Below are positions 13,434-23,726 of a DNA stretch of 64,000 nucleotides, piece by piece. A program made the translations under genes and the position numbers. The stretch lies in assembly GCF_000002075.1 (NCBI RefSeq), contig NW_004797871.1, positions 204,978 to 268,977 on the forward strand, in the 5' to 3' direction. How positions within the stretch are numbered: position 1 is the stretch's first letter; the number at the start of each line of letters is the position of its first letter. Source of the DNA: Aplysia californica (taxonomy: Eukaryota; Mollusca; Gastropoda; Aplysiida; Aplysiidae). Under the pieces are notes generated by a model. The model searched no databases. It saw only the letters and a list, made by a program, of their open reading frames with translations, and had not been told where the DNA came from.

Positions 13434-16400
13434 TGATGAGGTTTATTTTTTAAACTCGCTCCTAAGTGTTTTGATTTTCATGGTTGTCTGTCATCAAGTC
13501 TGGAGTCTGAACATTTAGACCACGTAGCTCAGCCCTTCTGTGCTGTTAACTCACTCACTACCAGCCATTTTCGGGGTCGCTAATATCTGTGTACCAGCCA
13601 TTTTAAGGGTAATTTTAATAAGTCACTGTGCTTTTGCTAATTAGCATAGAGACTTGGAATTTGGAACATTATTTTTTAACATAATAAAGATTGCCTTGAT
13701 GAAATTACGGCTTTGTTTTAGTGATTTTTTTTTTTTCATAAGTTTTCAAAAATTGGTCAAAAACTGCTTTCCCTTTCTTACTCACGCCCTTCCCCACAAC
13801 TGCAACCCTAGATCTAGGTGTTGGAGGCTCTACTAAACCTTATTCTTCTTTGCAAATTTCCCCACCCAGTTTGTCATAACAATATTCGACCAATTCATCG
13901 GTTTCTGAGTCACTTTCGTCGTCAAAGGTTCGAAAATGGTCAAAGACAAGCAATCTGCCATTGTGAGAAACGTAATGGTAAATTCAGTTCTAATGGTGGT
14001 TGTCGTGAAAGTCAGTAACTCAACTTGAGCTCGTCCGATTTCGGTTTTGTTTCTTTTTAATGAAACATAATTGAATGGGCTACGAAAAAGACGAACCGGT
14101 ATTGAAAACGGTGAGGTTTTAAAGTGCGAAATTGCAAGGGTTGCGGGTGTGGTATCACGACGTTGGAGCAACTTTACCCGCAACAGTTGCGGGTGTGGTA
14201 GTGAATGAGCTAACCTATACATACTACAGCTTTGACAGTCTTTGACTATACTTTATTTTTAGGGATAGTTGGAGGGCAACAATGGTACATCCTACTTCTT
14301 TTCTTGGGGTTGTTTACTTGGCAACTTGCTGTAAATTCTACCTCAAATGTGTTCCCCACAGGCACTTTCAGCATCAAACCGGACAAGAAGTCTGAGCCTC
14401 AGGTGAAGAAAGCCAAGAAGATTGGAATGATCGCTGGTGGAACAGGTAGGATTACTGAGGGCAGGGAATGAGCAATGCAATTACAGATGTATTTGTTTAT
14501 TGTATGGTTTAAATTAATTTTTCAACACTAAGTATATTTATGAGGGGGGGATTTCAGAATTAAACTTTGGTCTCTGATAGGGTTGAGTCAAGTCGGGAGA
14601 GAGCCTTGAACATATTTCCAAATGATGTGAGTTCAAGAATGTCCCATTTGGAATTTGCACTACGATCATCTGCACTGCAGCCCGATATGATGCCAACTGA
14701 GCTAAGTATAGGCCCGAATAGAGTAGTTTGGGGGAGAATAAAAAGATTCTATGACTTCAGTGAGTTACTCTTTCCATGCTTCTGATATGGATAGTTAAAT
14801 GTCTAACAAATTGATAGTGTTTCATGCAGTTGTGATTTGCTTGCCAAAATTGTTTATTTGTATATTTTAACTTTGTTGTTTCTTGTTTTCAGTTGATTGC
14901 TGTTTACGTCTCTTTAGCTACTGAAATTCTGTTTAAAGTTGGAGACTAGTTTAAAAAAACCATATATGAGATATTGCGGTTACGTATAATGTGAAAAGAA
15001 CTGGGAAACACTGTATTATCATCATAATTAGTGCACTAGGAGGATAGAGGAAAGTTGAAAGCTGGGAAGCAAAAAATCAGAGCTGCCTCAGTTCATAGTA
15101 ACAATAGGTAATCAAATCAAAAAACAAAAAAAAACAAAACAAAATTATAACAACATCGGAACTAGAAAACTCTGTACTCTACATATTTGATAATTGATTA
15201 CAGGCTCATGAAATCCCCTCTTCTTTTCTTTCCTTCTTTTGTTTCTGTTTGTCTGTCTTACTTCTCTCTGCAATAAGTGACCATTATTTGGTCCATGTGC
15301 TTTTCTGTGCCCCAGCTGCGGAGAATGGTGCCATTGGTATGCCTTACTTCTTTATTTCCTTCTGGTATTTTTGTCCGTCAGTCCTGCTCTTTCCTAGTGA
15401 GCTAGCTAGCTTTAAACGATGTTTTTTGTGTCAGTGTGCTTATCTTGACTCCAAATTTGAGCTTGACTCAAACTTGTTGGAGGTTGATGGGTGCTCTAGT
15501 GTGGTTTGCTCCTTATTTTCCATGAAAGTCGTTTCTCTTCTTTTTTTTCTTCTTTGTTACTCGTCTTTCTTGTAAGGTATGCCATCTAATCTCCGACGTG
15601 GGTGGTTGGTGGGTGCTCTGGTGTAATTTGCTCCTTCTTTCCTATCAAACATCTATCTTCCTTATCTTCCCTTCTTCTATTTTGTGTTTGTTACTCTCTT
15701 GTAACACCTCTAATCTTCGACACTTATAGACCTTTTTGTGTTGCAAGTGCCGTAAAACACTCAGTAAAACTAAACTAATCTCTGACACTTTTGTGACTCA
15801 TTTGTGTTGCAAGTGGCGAATTATTCTAACTGAAAGTGAAACTTAACTAAACTCAGTTTTACTTTGGTGTCTCCCCCCGCCACCCCACATAGGTATCACC
15901 CCAATGCTTCAGTTGGTCAGGCAGGTGTTCAAAGATCCAGAGGACCAATCAGAACTCTGGCTTCTCTTTGCTAATCAGGTGAGTGAATGAGTGTGTGTGT
16001 GCGTGCATGTGTTTAGTTGTGAATGAATTTGTAATGTAATAGTGTGCCAGTTCTACAATGGTACTACTAAATACTTGCGAATCTGTTCCCAAGCAAGATC
16101 AGGGTAATAACAATTAAAATGAAGTGCATAAAGCGTGCTGTCGAGCACGAATATGCGCTGTATAAATGCAATTATTGGTATTGTTATTATTATCATCCAA
16201 ATCTCTCTACGTTTTTTCCTTCTGTACAACAATGAATCACTGTTACCAACAAATTGTCATTACAGACAGAAAAGGTGAGTATTTGATGGGTGCTCTGGTG
16301 TGGTTTGCGCCTTCTTTCCTATAAAAAAATAAATCGTCTTAATTTCTCCGTCTGTTGATAGTGTGTTACTCTCTAGCAACACCAAAAATCTTGGACACTT

Positions 16401-19400
16401 ATACAACCTAATTGCGTTGCCAGTGTGGTAAAACTCATACTAAAACTCTTACTTCAAACTCCCAACAGACGGAGAAGGATATCCTGCTGAGATCAGAGCT
16501 GGAGGAGGTGCTGAACCAGCAGCCTGACCGCTTCCACCTGTGGTACACGCTGGACAGACCCGAAGCTGGTGAGTCGTAGCCTCAATCATAGGTTGTTTTG
16601 TCTTTTCTGGACCATTAACTTACTATTTTTCTTTTCATCTTTTCAATTGCAACTTTTAAAGTTTGTACATCATCATCATCATCATCATCACCATCATCAC
16701 TGCCTTTCTCACTCTGCATCAGGGAATAGACCACAAACGAAACACTTTCCACCTTTCTTTTCCAGGGCTAGCCTCTTGATATTATTCTATGTCTCTATGT
16801 TTTTCAGGACATCATTTTCTTTGACTCTTTCTTCAGTTTCCGTGTAATGCACTATGCAGTAACTATGTGTCGGCTTTTTGAATATTGTGTATAAAGGAAG
16901 ATGGAGATGGAGAGACTAAGACACGAATTGTGTGTGTCTTGTAATCAAGTGTGCTGGTGTCTGTGACAGAATACCTCTGATTGGTCACACAAATAGGTTG
17001 TTTGTCTCTGATAGGTTAGTTGCAGCACACAGTGTATGATACGCAATAAGCATGTAGCGATTAATGGTGCAAGGGGATCAGCGGTTCTTGGGACTAGAGC
17101 AGCCCGGGGTTTTGTTTGTGGAGAAAAATTGTTTCATAATGAGTTTTGTGTGGGGAAATTTTTTTTTACTGAGTTTAAATTGGTGAGAAAAATGTGCAAC
17201 GCTACATCAGCAGAGGCTGCTCAGTCCGCAATTTATTTGTTTAGGTATGTGGTGACTATGCATGGGTCATTTCTTGATTTTAACACATTACACCCTAACT
17301 CGCCCGGAACCACCCGCGCCGACCTAGCGCCTTTAGAAACGAAGTCTCGTCTTGAGGAGACTGGGGCCGAGATTTTGATTTGCGTAGTTATTGCAAAAAA
17401 TTTATTTTTTCGTTTGATACCGAAACGAAATTTTTCAGGCCAGTAGTTTTAGTATTACAGCCAATAAAGTACGATTGCGTTACAGACACTTTGAAGGAGT
17501 CTCGACTTGTTGAAAAGCGACACAATTGAGTTTGAAAAGGAACTAACGATGGATTTGAGCGAAAACAAGCATATGACATATCAGATGACTCAGATTTTGA
17601 TGAAAACGTTGTTGCAAGAGTTTGGGGCTATTCAGATTGATCAGATGTAGAAAATCTAGAATTTAGATCGAGGGCCCAACTGCGAGGCTGAGAGTGAGAG
17701 TGACGGGTCGGACACCCCCATTGAACTAAAGTTATAACATTTCCAACAGTTTGCGCATACATTAAGTTATATTTTTTCTGAAACTACGTTCATTTTTCTT
17801 TTTAACTTTTATTTTTTCAGGATTTTGGGAATTTGTTTAGTATTTTTAAAATGTGTTTTTTAAACGCTTGTATTCACGGGAGGTGGGTTCCTTCCCCTTG
17901 ACTAGGAACTTGGGATGGACTTCCCCTCCGGCATTTAGGGTGTAATGTGTTAAGGGATTTTTAAAAAAGTGCTGGAATCCCTTCTTTTGGTGTATCTGAG
18001 ATAAATAGATCAATGTTAGTTTCATGTTTTGTTGCATGTGTGTGACTGAATTGATACAGCTATATAGGCTGCATTTGTAACTGTGTTTATGTGGCTATGT
18101 ATTGAACTGTAACTGTGTTGATGTGACTGTATACAGTTAAACCTGTGTAAGACGGCCACCCATTGTCAAGGAGGAAAGTGGCCGTATAAGACAGGTGGCC
18201 GTCTTAGGCAGGACTGATCAAGATGAAGAAAACAAACCAATCCCTTTTGAGGTCTCAATCAAAAGTAGCCGCATTATTGTTGTTTTTGTTGTTGTTGTTG
18301 TTGTTGGTTTGTATTTTGTTTGTAATTTTTGTTTTGTTGCTGATTTTGCACAAGGGTGACAATAAAACGAAATGTATTAGAAGAGGAGAACCGAGCGCCA
18401 TGTTAAAACTAACACTTGGGTCGCCACCACTCGAAGAACGAGCGACGCTTCAGTCACAAGTTCATGTTGACGCCCATTGTTGCTTTGTTACAGACTGGGT
18501 AAACAGTGACCACTCATTTCACTTTCGATTTGTGTATGAGTTCTGGGCGGGGCTTATGGGTTATGAAGGATCACACGCTAACCTCACCAGCAGCTGAAAT
18601 TTGGTAGCTATTGGTCAACAGTGGAAGGGGCCTACGCAACATGATGGGCTGGAGGGACAACCTAACAACAACGACAGGTGATTGAATTATGACGGCTCGC
18701 CCACAACGCCAGGGGCCAAATGCACAATTGATGACAAAACGTAATGGAGACATGACTAAGGTGGCCGTCTAAGACAGGTGTTTTTGCTTTGTGTGATAGG
18801 GGTTGTGTGTTAAAATATGGTGGCCGCGGCTGCGTTGGACAGGTGCCCGTTTTACACAGTTAAATTATATAGAAAAAACGCAAGGGGGGAAATGGAAAGT
18901 GGCCGTGTGTACAGGTGGCTGTCTTATAGAGGTGGCCGTAAGGCCAGGTTTGACTGTATATCATGTATGTGTAACTGAGTTGATGTGGCTACCTACATCA
19001 TGTATGTGTAACTGAGTTGATGTGGCTACCTACATCATGTATGTGTAACTGAGTTGATGTGGCTACATACATCATGTATGTGTAACTGAGTTGATGTGGC
19101 TACATACATCATGTATGTGTAACTGAGTTGATGTGGCTACATACATCATGTATGTGTAACTGAGTTGATGTGGCTACATGCATCATGTATGTGTAACTGA
19201 GTTGATGTGGCTACATGCATCATGTATGTGTAACTGAGTTGATGTGGCTACATGCATCATGTATGTGTAACTGAGTTGATGTGGCTATATACATCATGTA
19301 TGTGTAACTGAGTTGATGTGGCTACCTACATCATGTATGTGTAACTGAGTTGATGTGGCTACCTACATCATGTATGTGTAACTGAGTTGATGTGGCTACC

Positions 19401-19791
19401 TACATCATGTATGTGTAACTGAGTTGATGTGGCTACCTACGTCATGTATGTGTAACTGAGTTGATGTGGCTACATACATCATGTATATGTAACTGAGTTG
19501 ATTTTGTGGCTACATACATCATGTATATGTAACTGAGTTGATGTGGCTACCTATATCATGTATGTGTAACTGAGTTGATTTTGTGGTTCTATTCATCATG
19601 TATGTGCGTCGTCCACAGGCTGGAAGTACAGCTCTGGATTCATCAACGAAGAGATGATCAAGAAGCACCTTCCGGCTGCCGGGCCGGATTCGCTGGTGGT
19701 CATGTGTGGACCTCCGCCCATGATCAACTTTGCCTGCATCCCCAACCTGGACAAGCTGGGCTACAGCCCCGAGACACGGTTCAGCTACTGA
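8116..19791 (+). CDS. CYB5R: NADH-cytochrome b5 reductase (CYB5R2/3-like), gene span of eight coding exons
   Basis: FAD enzyme that passes electrons from NADH to cytochrome b5 on ER and outer mitochondrial membranes, for fatty-acid desaturation, sterol synthesis and haem-protein reduction. Joining 8116-8271, 9926-9998, 11391-11497, 12579-12708, 14362-14445, 15893-15978, 16469-16568 and 19619-19791 gives 302 codons with every splice phase matching. Numbered from the first visible codon: a hydrophobic anchor (about 1-25), a basic stretch, the FAD motif RPYT (93-96), GGKMSQ (125-130), the NADH-binding IAGGTGITPM (179-188), and CGPPPM (275-280) with the conserved cysteine. It ends at Tyr302, as the roughly 300-residue family does. 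No ATG occurs in the first visible exon, so a short upstream coding exon must exist. Vertebrate paralogues R1, R2 and R3 cannot be told apart for an invertebrate copy; GWKYSSGF near the end is most like R2. Confidence 0.97.
9926..9998 (+). CDS. CYB5R: CYB5R exon: start of FAD-binding domain
   Basis: Acceptor TCCACAG, donor GTGCGT, phase 0 to 1. It encodes [15 protein letters not shown] and ILGLPV, matching the [11 protein letters not shown] block of the family. The following intron (9999-11390) is T-rich and carries a family A SINE at 11175-11348. Confidence 0.95.
11175..11348 (+). mobile_element. SINE family A copy
   Basis: Starts GTGGGTGGTTGGCGGGTGCT and ends GTGCCGTAAAACTCTCACTA; about 174 bp. 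Clear target-site duplication not seen. Confidence 0.85.
11391..11497 (+). CDS. CYB5R: CYB5R exon: FAD-binding RPYT motif
   Basis: Acceptor TTCTCCAG, donor GTAGGT, phase 1 to 0. It encodes [12 protein letters not shown], then [11 protein letters not shown] and YMDLVIK. RPYT binds the flavin. The next intron (11498-12578) contains the piggyBac-like remnant near 11690-12325. Confidence 0.97.
11690..12325. mobile_element. piggyBac-like non-autonomous element, remnant
   Basis: The left end (TGACTCACTGACTATTAGCC) resembles the end of the element at 13547. The - strand holds a 139-codon frame with an acidic stretch, [17 protein letters not shown], like the N-terminus of piggyBac transposases. The right end is not certain and no catalytic domain is visible. 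Confidence 0.4.
12579..12708 (+). CDS. CYB5R: CYB5R exon: FAD-binding GGKMSQ block
   Basis: Acceptor TTCAATAAG, with a weak pyrimidine tract; donor GTTTGT; phase 0 to 1. It encodes [20 protein letters not shown] and, after [17 protein letters not shown], all conserved positions. The intron after it (12709-14361) holds a family A SINE, a long CT tract, a piggyBac-like element and a SINE C fragment. Confidence 0.96.
12788..12964 (+). mobile_element. SINE family A, full 177-bp copy
   Basis: Flanked by CTACCAAAGAC (12777-12787) and CTATCAAAGAC (12965-12975), an 11-bp target-site duplication with one difference. Confidence 0.9.
12981..13429. repeat. (CT)n / (CCCT)n tract of about 450 bp
   Basis: Almost pure CT with CCCT blocks, starting right after the SINE A at 12788. 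The long open frames across it (Leu-Ser or Arg-Glu repeats) are artefacts. Confidence 0.98.
13547..14215. mobile_element. piggyBac-like non-autonomous element
   Basis: Inverted ends: left TTAACTCACTCACTACCAGC, right reading TTAGCTCATTCACTACCACA inverted, with TTAA at the left. On the - strand around 13885-13945 a frame reads [19 protein letters not shown], the acidic N-terminus expected of piggyBac transposase. Internal deletion derivative. Confidence 0.55.
14270..14310 (+). mobile_element. SINE family C fragment
   Basis: 5' fragment GGAGGGCAACAATGGTACAT followed by CCTACTTCTTTTCTT. Confidence 0.6.
14362..14445 (+). CDS. CYB5R: CYB5R exon: FAD/NADH interdomain linker
   Basis: Acceptor CCCCACAG, donor GTAGGA, phase 1 to 1. 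It encodes [12 protein letters not shown], a lysine-rich turn, and IGMIAGGT, the first half of the nucleotide-binding glycine motif. The intron after it (14446-15892) holds two SINE C pieces and a nested pair of family A SINEs. Confidence 0.95.
15219..15315 (+). mobile_element. SINE family C, 3' part
   Basis: Pyrimidine-rich body (TTCTTTTCTTTCCTTC), then AAGTGACCATTATTTGG and GTGCTTTTCTGTG, matching the tail of other copies. Confidence 0.65.
15327..15420 (+). mobile_element. SINE family C, 5' part
   Basis: GGTGCCATTGGTATGCCTTA and the pyrimidine-rich body; diverged. Confidence 0.55.
15475..15852 (+). mobile_element. Older SINE family A copy, interrupted
   Basis: Left part 15475-15597 and right part 15775-15852 are the two halves of one diverged family A copy, split by a younger A copy at 15598-15774. 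Confidence 0.8.
15598..15774 (+). mobile_element. SINE family A, 177-bp copy nested in another
   Basis: Flanked by CTAATCTCCGAC (15586-15597) and CTAATCTCTGAC (15775-15786), a 12-bp duplication of the host element. Confidence 0.9.
15893..15978 (+). CDS. CYB5R: CYB5R exon: NADH-binding domain
   Basis: Acceptor CCACATAG, donor GTGAGT, phase 1 to 0. It encodes [19 protein letters not shown] and ends LLFANQ, directly continuing GGTGITPM. The intron after it (15979-16468) is mostly one family A SINE with its target-site duplication. Confidence 0.96.
16276..16464 (+). mobile_element. SINE family A inserted on a CYB5R splice acceptor
   Basis: The element lies between ACAGACAGAAAAGG (16262-16275) and ACAGACGGAGAAGG (16465-16478). 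The second copy is the working acceptor plus the first ten exon bases. Confidence 0.85.
16469..16568 (+). CDS. CYB5R: CYB5R exon: NADH-binding domain
   Basis: Acceptor CCCAACAG, donor GTGAGT, phase 0 to 1. It encodes [14 protein letters not shown] and [12 protein letters not shown]. Its first nine coding bases and its acceptor AG also occur, with two differences, upstream at 16262-16275 as a SINE target-site duplication. The 3-kb intron after it (16569-19618) holds a CAT repeat, a TTAA-flanked element, a pogo-like element and a minisatellite. Confidence 0.96.
16668..16700. repeat. (CAT)n microsatellite
   Basis: Short ATC/CAT trinucleotide run. Confidence 0.9.
17284..17949. mobile_element. 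piggyBac-like non-autonomous element with TTAA ends
   Basis: TTAA at 17280-17283 and 17950-17953 flank inverted ends CACATTACACCCTAA. Inside, a + strand frame around 17575-17640 reads [18 protein letters not shown], then a stop; it is acidic like the N-terminus of piggyBac transposase. No catalytic core. Confidence 0.7.
18058..18133 (+). repeat. Degenerate copies of the 37-bp minisatellite
   Basis: Two diverged units (TAACTGTGTTTATGTGGCTA and TAACTGTGTTGATGTGACTG), separated from the main array by the pogo-like element. Confidence 0.75.
18134..18956. mobile_element. pogo/Tigger-like non-autonomous element, 823 bp
   Basis: TA target duplication; ends CAGTTAAACCTG and, inverted, CAGTCAAACCTG, followed by repeated GGCCGTCTTA-type words. 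No transposase. It lies within the minisatellite. Confidence 0.75.
18957..19612 (+). repeat. 37-bp minisatellite, about 17 units
   Basis: Unit ATCATGTATGTGTAACTGAG then TTGATGTGGCTACMTAC. Units are nearly identical apart from two with an extra TTT. The last unit ends at the acceptor of the last CYB5R exon. Confidence 0.97.
19619..19791 (+). CDS. CYB5R: CYB5R last coding exon with stop
   Basis: Acceptor GTCCACAG, entered in phase 1. It encodes [14 protein letters not shown], then [14 protein letters not shown], and ends [11 protein letters not shown] followed by TGA (19789-19791). CGPPPM contacts the nicotinamide and carries the conserved cysteine. The 37-bp minisatellite reaches almost to this acceptor. 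Confidence 0.97.
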
Positions 19792-22700
19792 AAAAATCTG
19801 GAGCTTACTAAAATGCGTACTGTCAGAGAGACGTGTACATTTTGTTCCCTCCTCAAGTCCTCAGATTGGCTGGGTCTTGGTTAGTGATGTGAAGCAAAAT
19901 AGAGAGCTTTATGGAATATGCCTGGACTTTGATTGAGAAAGAGAGACTGTAAATCTTGGAATGATTGAACTTGATTTGTTTTTACTTTTTTTTCCTGTTA
20001 TCTGTATGAAGTTAAGAGAGAAAGGCGCTTAATGAAACGTTTTTGTCTAGCAGAATTTTGTTAATTTATTTGTACAAGAAAGTAGAGAAAATAATATAGC
20101 TCTTTATGCAGAACGATGAAAATGTAAATTCTGTCTGTAATTAGCTTGAAATGAATAAACATCTAAGGGGTGTGAAATGTGGAGTTTTAAGGTGATGATG
20201 AAGTGCTTTTGTTAAACTTTAAAGCATACTGTACCTGGTATTTTTTTAAGAATCTTTTCATTTTCAGTGGAGTGTATAATTGTAGGCCTTTCATGGGTAA
20301 AAACATTTTTAGATATTTTTTACTTTCTGACAATCAAATGTTAATACATGGTTGCAGAAAATTTTGAAACATTCATTATCATTTTCTGAGAACTTTCATT
20401 GTTGTTTGTGCAGAATGTATAAATAATCAGTTTGTTAATCCATTTGTTTCGTAGAGGAGTCATGAAAGTGGTTGGGATAAGACTGAAGCTGTGTGGTGTT
20501 TGTGCTGTGAATTATTATTTTTTTCCTTTCTGTTTTCCCTTTTTTGTTTGAGTTCTTTATTGGTATGTATGGATGCTGCTAGCCAAAATGCATTATGAGG
20601 TAAAAGTGGTGTACCAAATTTCTTCTTTGTTCTGGTTTGGAGACAAAGTGTACTTTTGTAACTACTGATTCTGAATAGTTTTGAAGTAACCAAGTCAGTA
20701 AATTGATACGAGCTTATTTCATTGTCGAAGAATGGGCATTTTTTCGGTCTTAACAGTGGTGCTAAAGTGCGTAATTTTACATTTATCTTTTATGTACTTG
20801 AAGTGGCAATTTTCTGTGGCATTTTATAGGAGGTGTGAAGACAATTTCTCTTCTTTATTATACTCTTCTGTTACCTGTATGCCAGGGAGAATGTCTGTGT
20901 GACTGCATGACAGGATATTCTGACATAGTATGGTGCATCATATTACAGCTATTTCCTTCATGTATATATATTTCTTTAACAAATATCATCATTCACAGAC
21001 TAGGCCAAACAAAAAACAGATTGAGTGAGACACTGGAGGCCTGCAAATTTTGTTTGTGACTTGGTAACATCTGTGTGACCATGTGCATTGTCAAGGTATA
21101 TAACGTTCAAGCTTGTTCAAGAGTGGAAGAATTTTAGAAACAAGAAATGAGAGAGTTTATTTGTTTATTCAGATGGCTAAATGAAGGTTCCTGGTTGGAA
21201 CACCTCAGAAATCTTGATCTTGTGAAAGAGGAAGAACAGGTTAAACATTTTTGCAGCCAAAAGTGGACTTTGTTGCTGATATTTCTTTGATATTTTTGGG
21301 GTATATTTCTGTAGAACTGGATTAGCAAACAGAATATCTTGTTTTTTTTATTGGTTTTTTAAAAATTGTTGCTCATTTATCTTTCATTCCTATGAAATGT
21401 GACAGAAATAAAATGTTTTTGAAACTGTTTATACGTCCCTTGTTGCTTATGAAGTGGAACATTTTACATTGGAAAATCTTCAAGCTTGTGCCTTTCATTT
21501 TGGTTTTCTACTTCCATGACACAACTGTAGATTACATTATTGAGTACTGTAGATTGTAAGAATATTAGACATTAGAGCTCAACCCATAATTGCCTAAAAA
21601 ACAAAAGTGTGCTAACTAGTCCAATTGGGTGTGCTTTTTAATATTGCGGATTGTTGTGGGAAGTAAAGCATCACTGGGAACCGATAACGATACATAATGT
21701 GTGTATGGATTTCTCAGTGGAGTTTGTTTTTGCTAACAAATGTGCTCATCTTTTTTGTTTGAGTACTGTGAAGAGAGGCATTTATAGTGCGATAAAAAAT
21801 TAGTGGCGCAACTTATCGTCAAATATCTTTTTGATGGGTGACTTTATATAATCCAAACTTTGCACAGCTGTTTATATCAATTTGTCTTAACTTTGTCAGA
21901 TTTTCCACAACAATTCAGGTTAGATTTACAAAACTTTCCTTCATAAATTTATATAAAATACTATAAATCTCCATCACACGGAAAATAGAATTGTTCACAG
22001 CACTTCCCGCTTCTCACACACATTTTACATATGTATATATGGCCTACAGTCACAGCTCACCAATGATACTTTTTAGCGTCAGAACTTGTTACAAGAAATT
22101 AATTTTATAGTGAACACCTTTTCGCACTAAAGGTTCTCAAAACATGCGTTCAATAAAAATAGTGTCACGATTAGAAAAAAACGACAGATTTGCTTTTAAA
22201 AGCGATATTGCCCCAGCTGTAAACCTTTTAAAATCTGTTGATACCACTGGATTTTTTAGAATAGAGCTAACAGGTGTTTACAAAAATATTGATCTGTTAT
22301 TAATACAAGTTATTGTGCAAAAGCTGGAGAGTCTACGTTCGATAGTTTAGGAAATATTTGACAATAAGTTGTGCTACGAATTTTTGACAACACTCTAGTG
22401 CAGAGAAAAAGTAAGCCAGACAACAGATATGATCGTTGGAGGGAAAGAAAAGAAACAAAAAAGTTGGACTAGCGACTCCCTTGAAGCAGCTGCTGTCATC
22501 ATGTCCTTACTGTTTGAGCCTAGTTCATCGTCATGGGGCATGAGGTGTTTCATATTAGGGTAGCGGGTCACAAAGTAGCTTTCGAATTATTACCGCCTAT
22601 TATTGCAATGTTCAGCTTTTTTGTCAACACAGCTTTAGTCTCGGAGCCAGAACAGAAAAACTTTATTCTACTCCAGTACATAATTATAATAATGTATGTA

Positions 22701-23350
22701 TTATCCATTGTCACTGTTTGTACATTGTAAGCTGTTTTTCTTTATTTTAGCAATGCATCCATAACTAACAAGAATTCTTATTGTTTTCACAGTGAACTTT
22801 TATTGCTTGCTGTTTTGCAATTTGGCTCTTTGGTAAAAGAATGAACATTGTTCCTTCTGGTGCAGTGAAGAGAAATGTACAGACGAGTTGAGCAATGTGT
22901 GTCTCCAACTACGTGCTGTGTCGGATCTCCAAATGTCAATTTTCATTTTTTTCTCCTTCTATTGCCGTCACTTGGGCCTGATCATAAGTCTGTGTCCAAG
23001 TGATCTACAGACTCTTTTTTTTTTTTGCGGAACTCTTAAGGCATCTTGCTTTGTGTTCCTTTTTAGCATGTTTTTTTCAATAAAAAGAGATTAGCTGTGA
23101 AACGTGTTGTGTGATATATTTGATAATACTAGTAGTTTGTGTGTTTGTGTGTGTGTGTGTGTCTCTTTTCTTTTTCTTCCTAATGTGCTGTGGCTTACGT
23201 TTAAAATTGAAATGGTGATGCAAACTGTACTGGGTTGCAGTGTACGGCTTTGGCCAGCCGGGCTAAGCGAATACCAGCATGTGGTTACACTAGTTACAGT
23301 TACAGACTTGTTTCCAACTCGTAAGCCTACCTAGATCTAAGTCTAGCCTC
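19792..23350 (+). other. CYB5R 3' UTR and downstream T-rich sequence
   Basis: No coding exon seen. The sequence stays T-rich on the + strand, like the gene's introns. AATAAA signals occur at 20155-20160, 21407-21412 and 23079-23084, so the 3' UTR could be about 0.4, 1.6 or 3.3 kb. Open frames here are short and unlike any family I know. Confidence 0.5.
20155..20160 (+). promoter_or_regulatory. Polyadenylation signal AATAAA, likely proximal site for CYB5R
   Basis: Canonical hexamer about 365 bases after the stop codon. Two more AATAAA hexamers downstream (21407-21412 and 23079-23084) could serve longer transcripts. Confidence 0.5.
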
Positions 23351-23457
23351 AGGTAAAAAAAAATTAATTTGTGACATTTCTGCTTCCCTGTTGTCATTCC
23401 ACGCCAGGAATGCTTATGCCGTCCTTCCCTACGACATATGTGCACACAACCACACAT

Positions 23458-23586
23458 GTGTTCCTCCTATACCGCGTATTTGAGACATTTTGTCGATTTC
23501 AATGATGTTTAATATAAGTTTGCTCTTTTACGTGTTCCTCCTACACCACCTATATTTAAGACATTTTGTTGATTTCAATGAATTAA
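23458..23586. repeat. Diverged 74-bp-spaced tandem duplication
   Basis: GTGTTCCTCCTAYACC through GATTTCAATGA occurs at 23458-23510 and again at 23532-23586 with several differences. Confidence 0.8.
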
Positions 23587-23631
23587 AAAGTAGGGAATTT
23601 TTTGTTGAATCCAAATTTGTTATATTCACTT

Positions 23632-23696
23632 TTCAGGACGATTGATATTTATTAGAAAAGAAGGAGCAAACCACCAGAGCGCCTGCCAACCACCCA
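23632..23696 (-). mobile_element. SINE family A, 5' fragment
   Basis: GAAGGAGCAAACCACCAGAG, then CCTGCCAACCACCCA; only the 5' end of the element is present. Confidence 0.75.
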
Positions 23697-23724
23697 TGTG
23701 GTGGTGGTGGTGGTGGTGGTGGTG
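23697..23724. repeat. (GTG)n microsatellite
   Basis: Pure GTG run between two SINE A pieces. Confidence 0.95.
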
Positions 23725-23726
23725 AT

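Noticed and set aside
12793-13518. Long open frames (241 and 169 codons) across 12.8-13.5 kb.
   Set aside because: Leu-Ser and Arg-Glu repeats produced by the CT microsatellite.
15316-15336. A 21-nt in-frame candidate microexon (CTGCGGAGAATGGTGCCATTG) between CYB5R exons, coding AAENGAI.
   Set aside because: Its splice signals and sequence belong to two abutting SINE C pieces, and inclusion would break the conserved GGTGITPM nucleotide-binding motif.
18957-19612. Regularly spaced repeats resembling a CRISPR array.
   Set aside because: Units are contiguous with no unique spacers, inside a eukaryotic intron.
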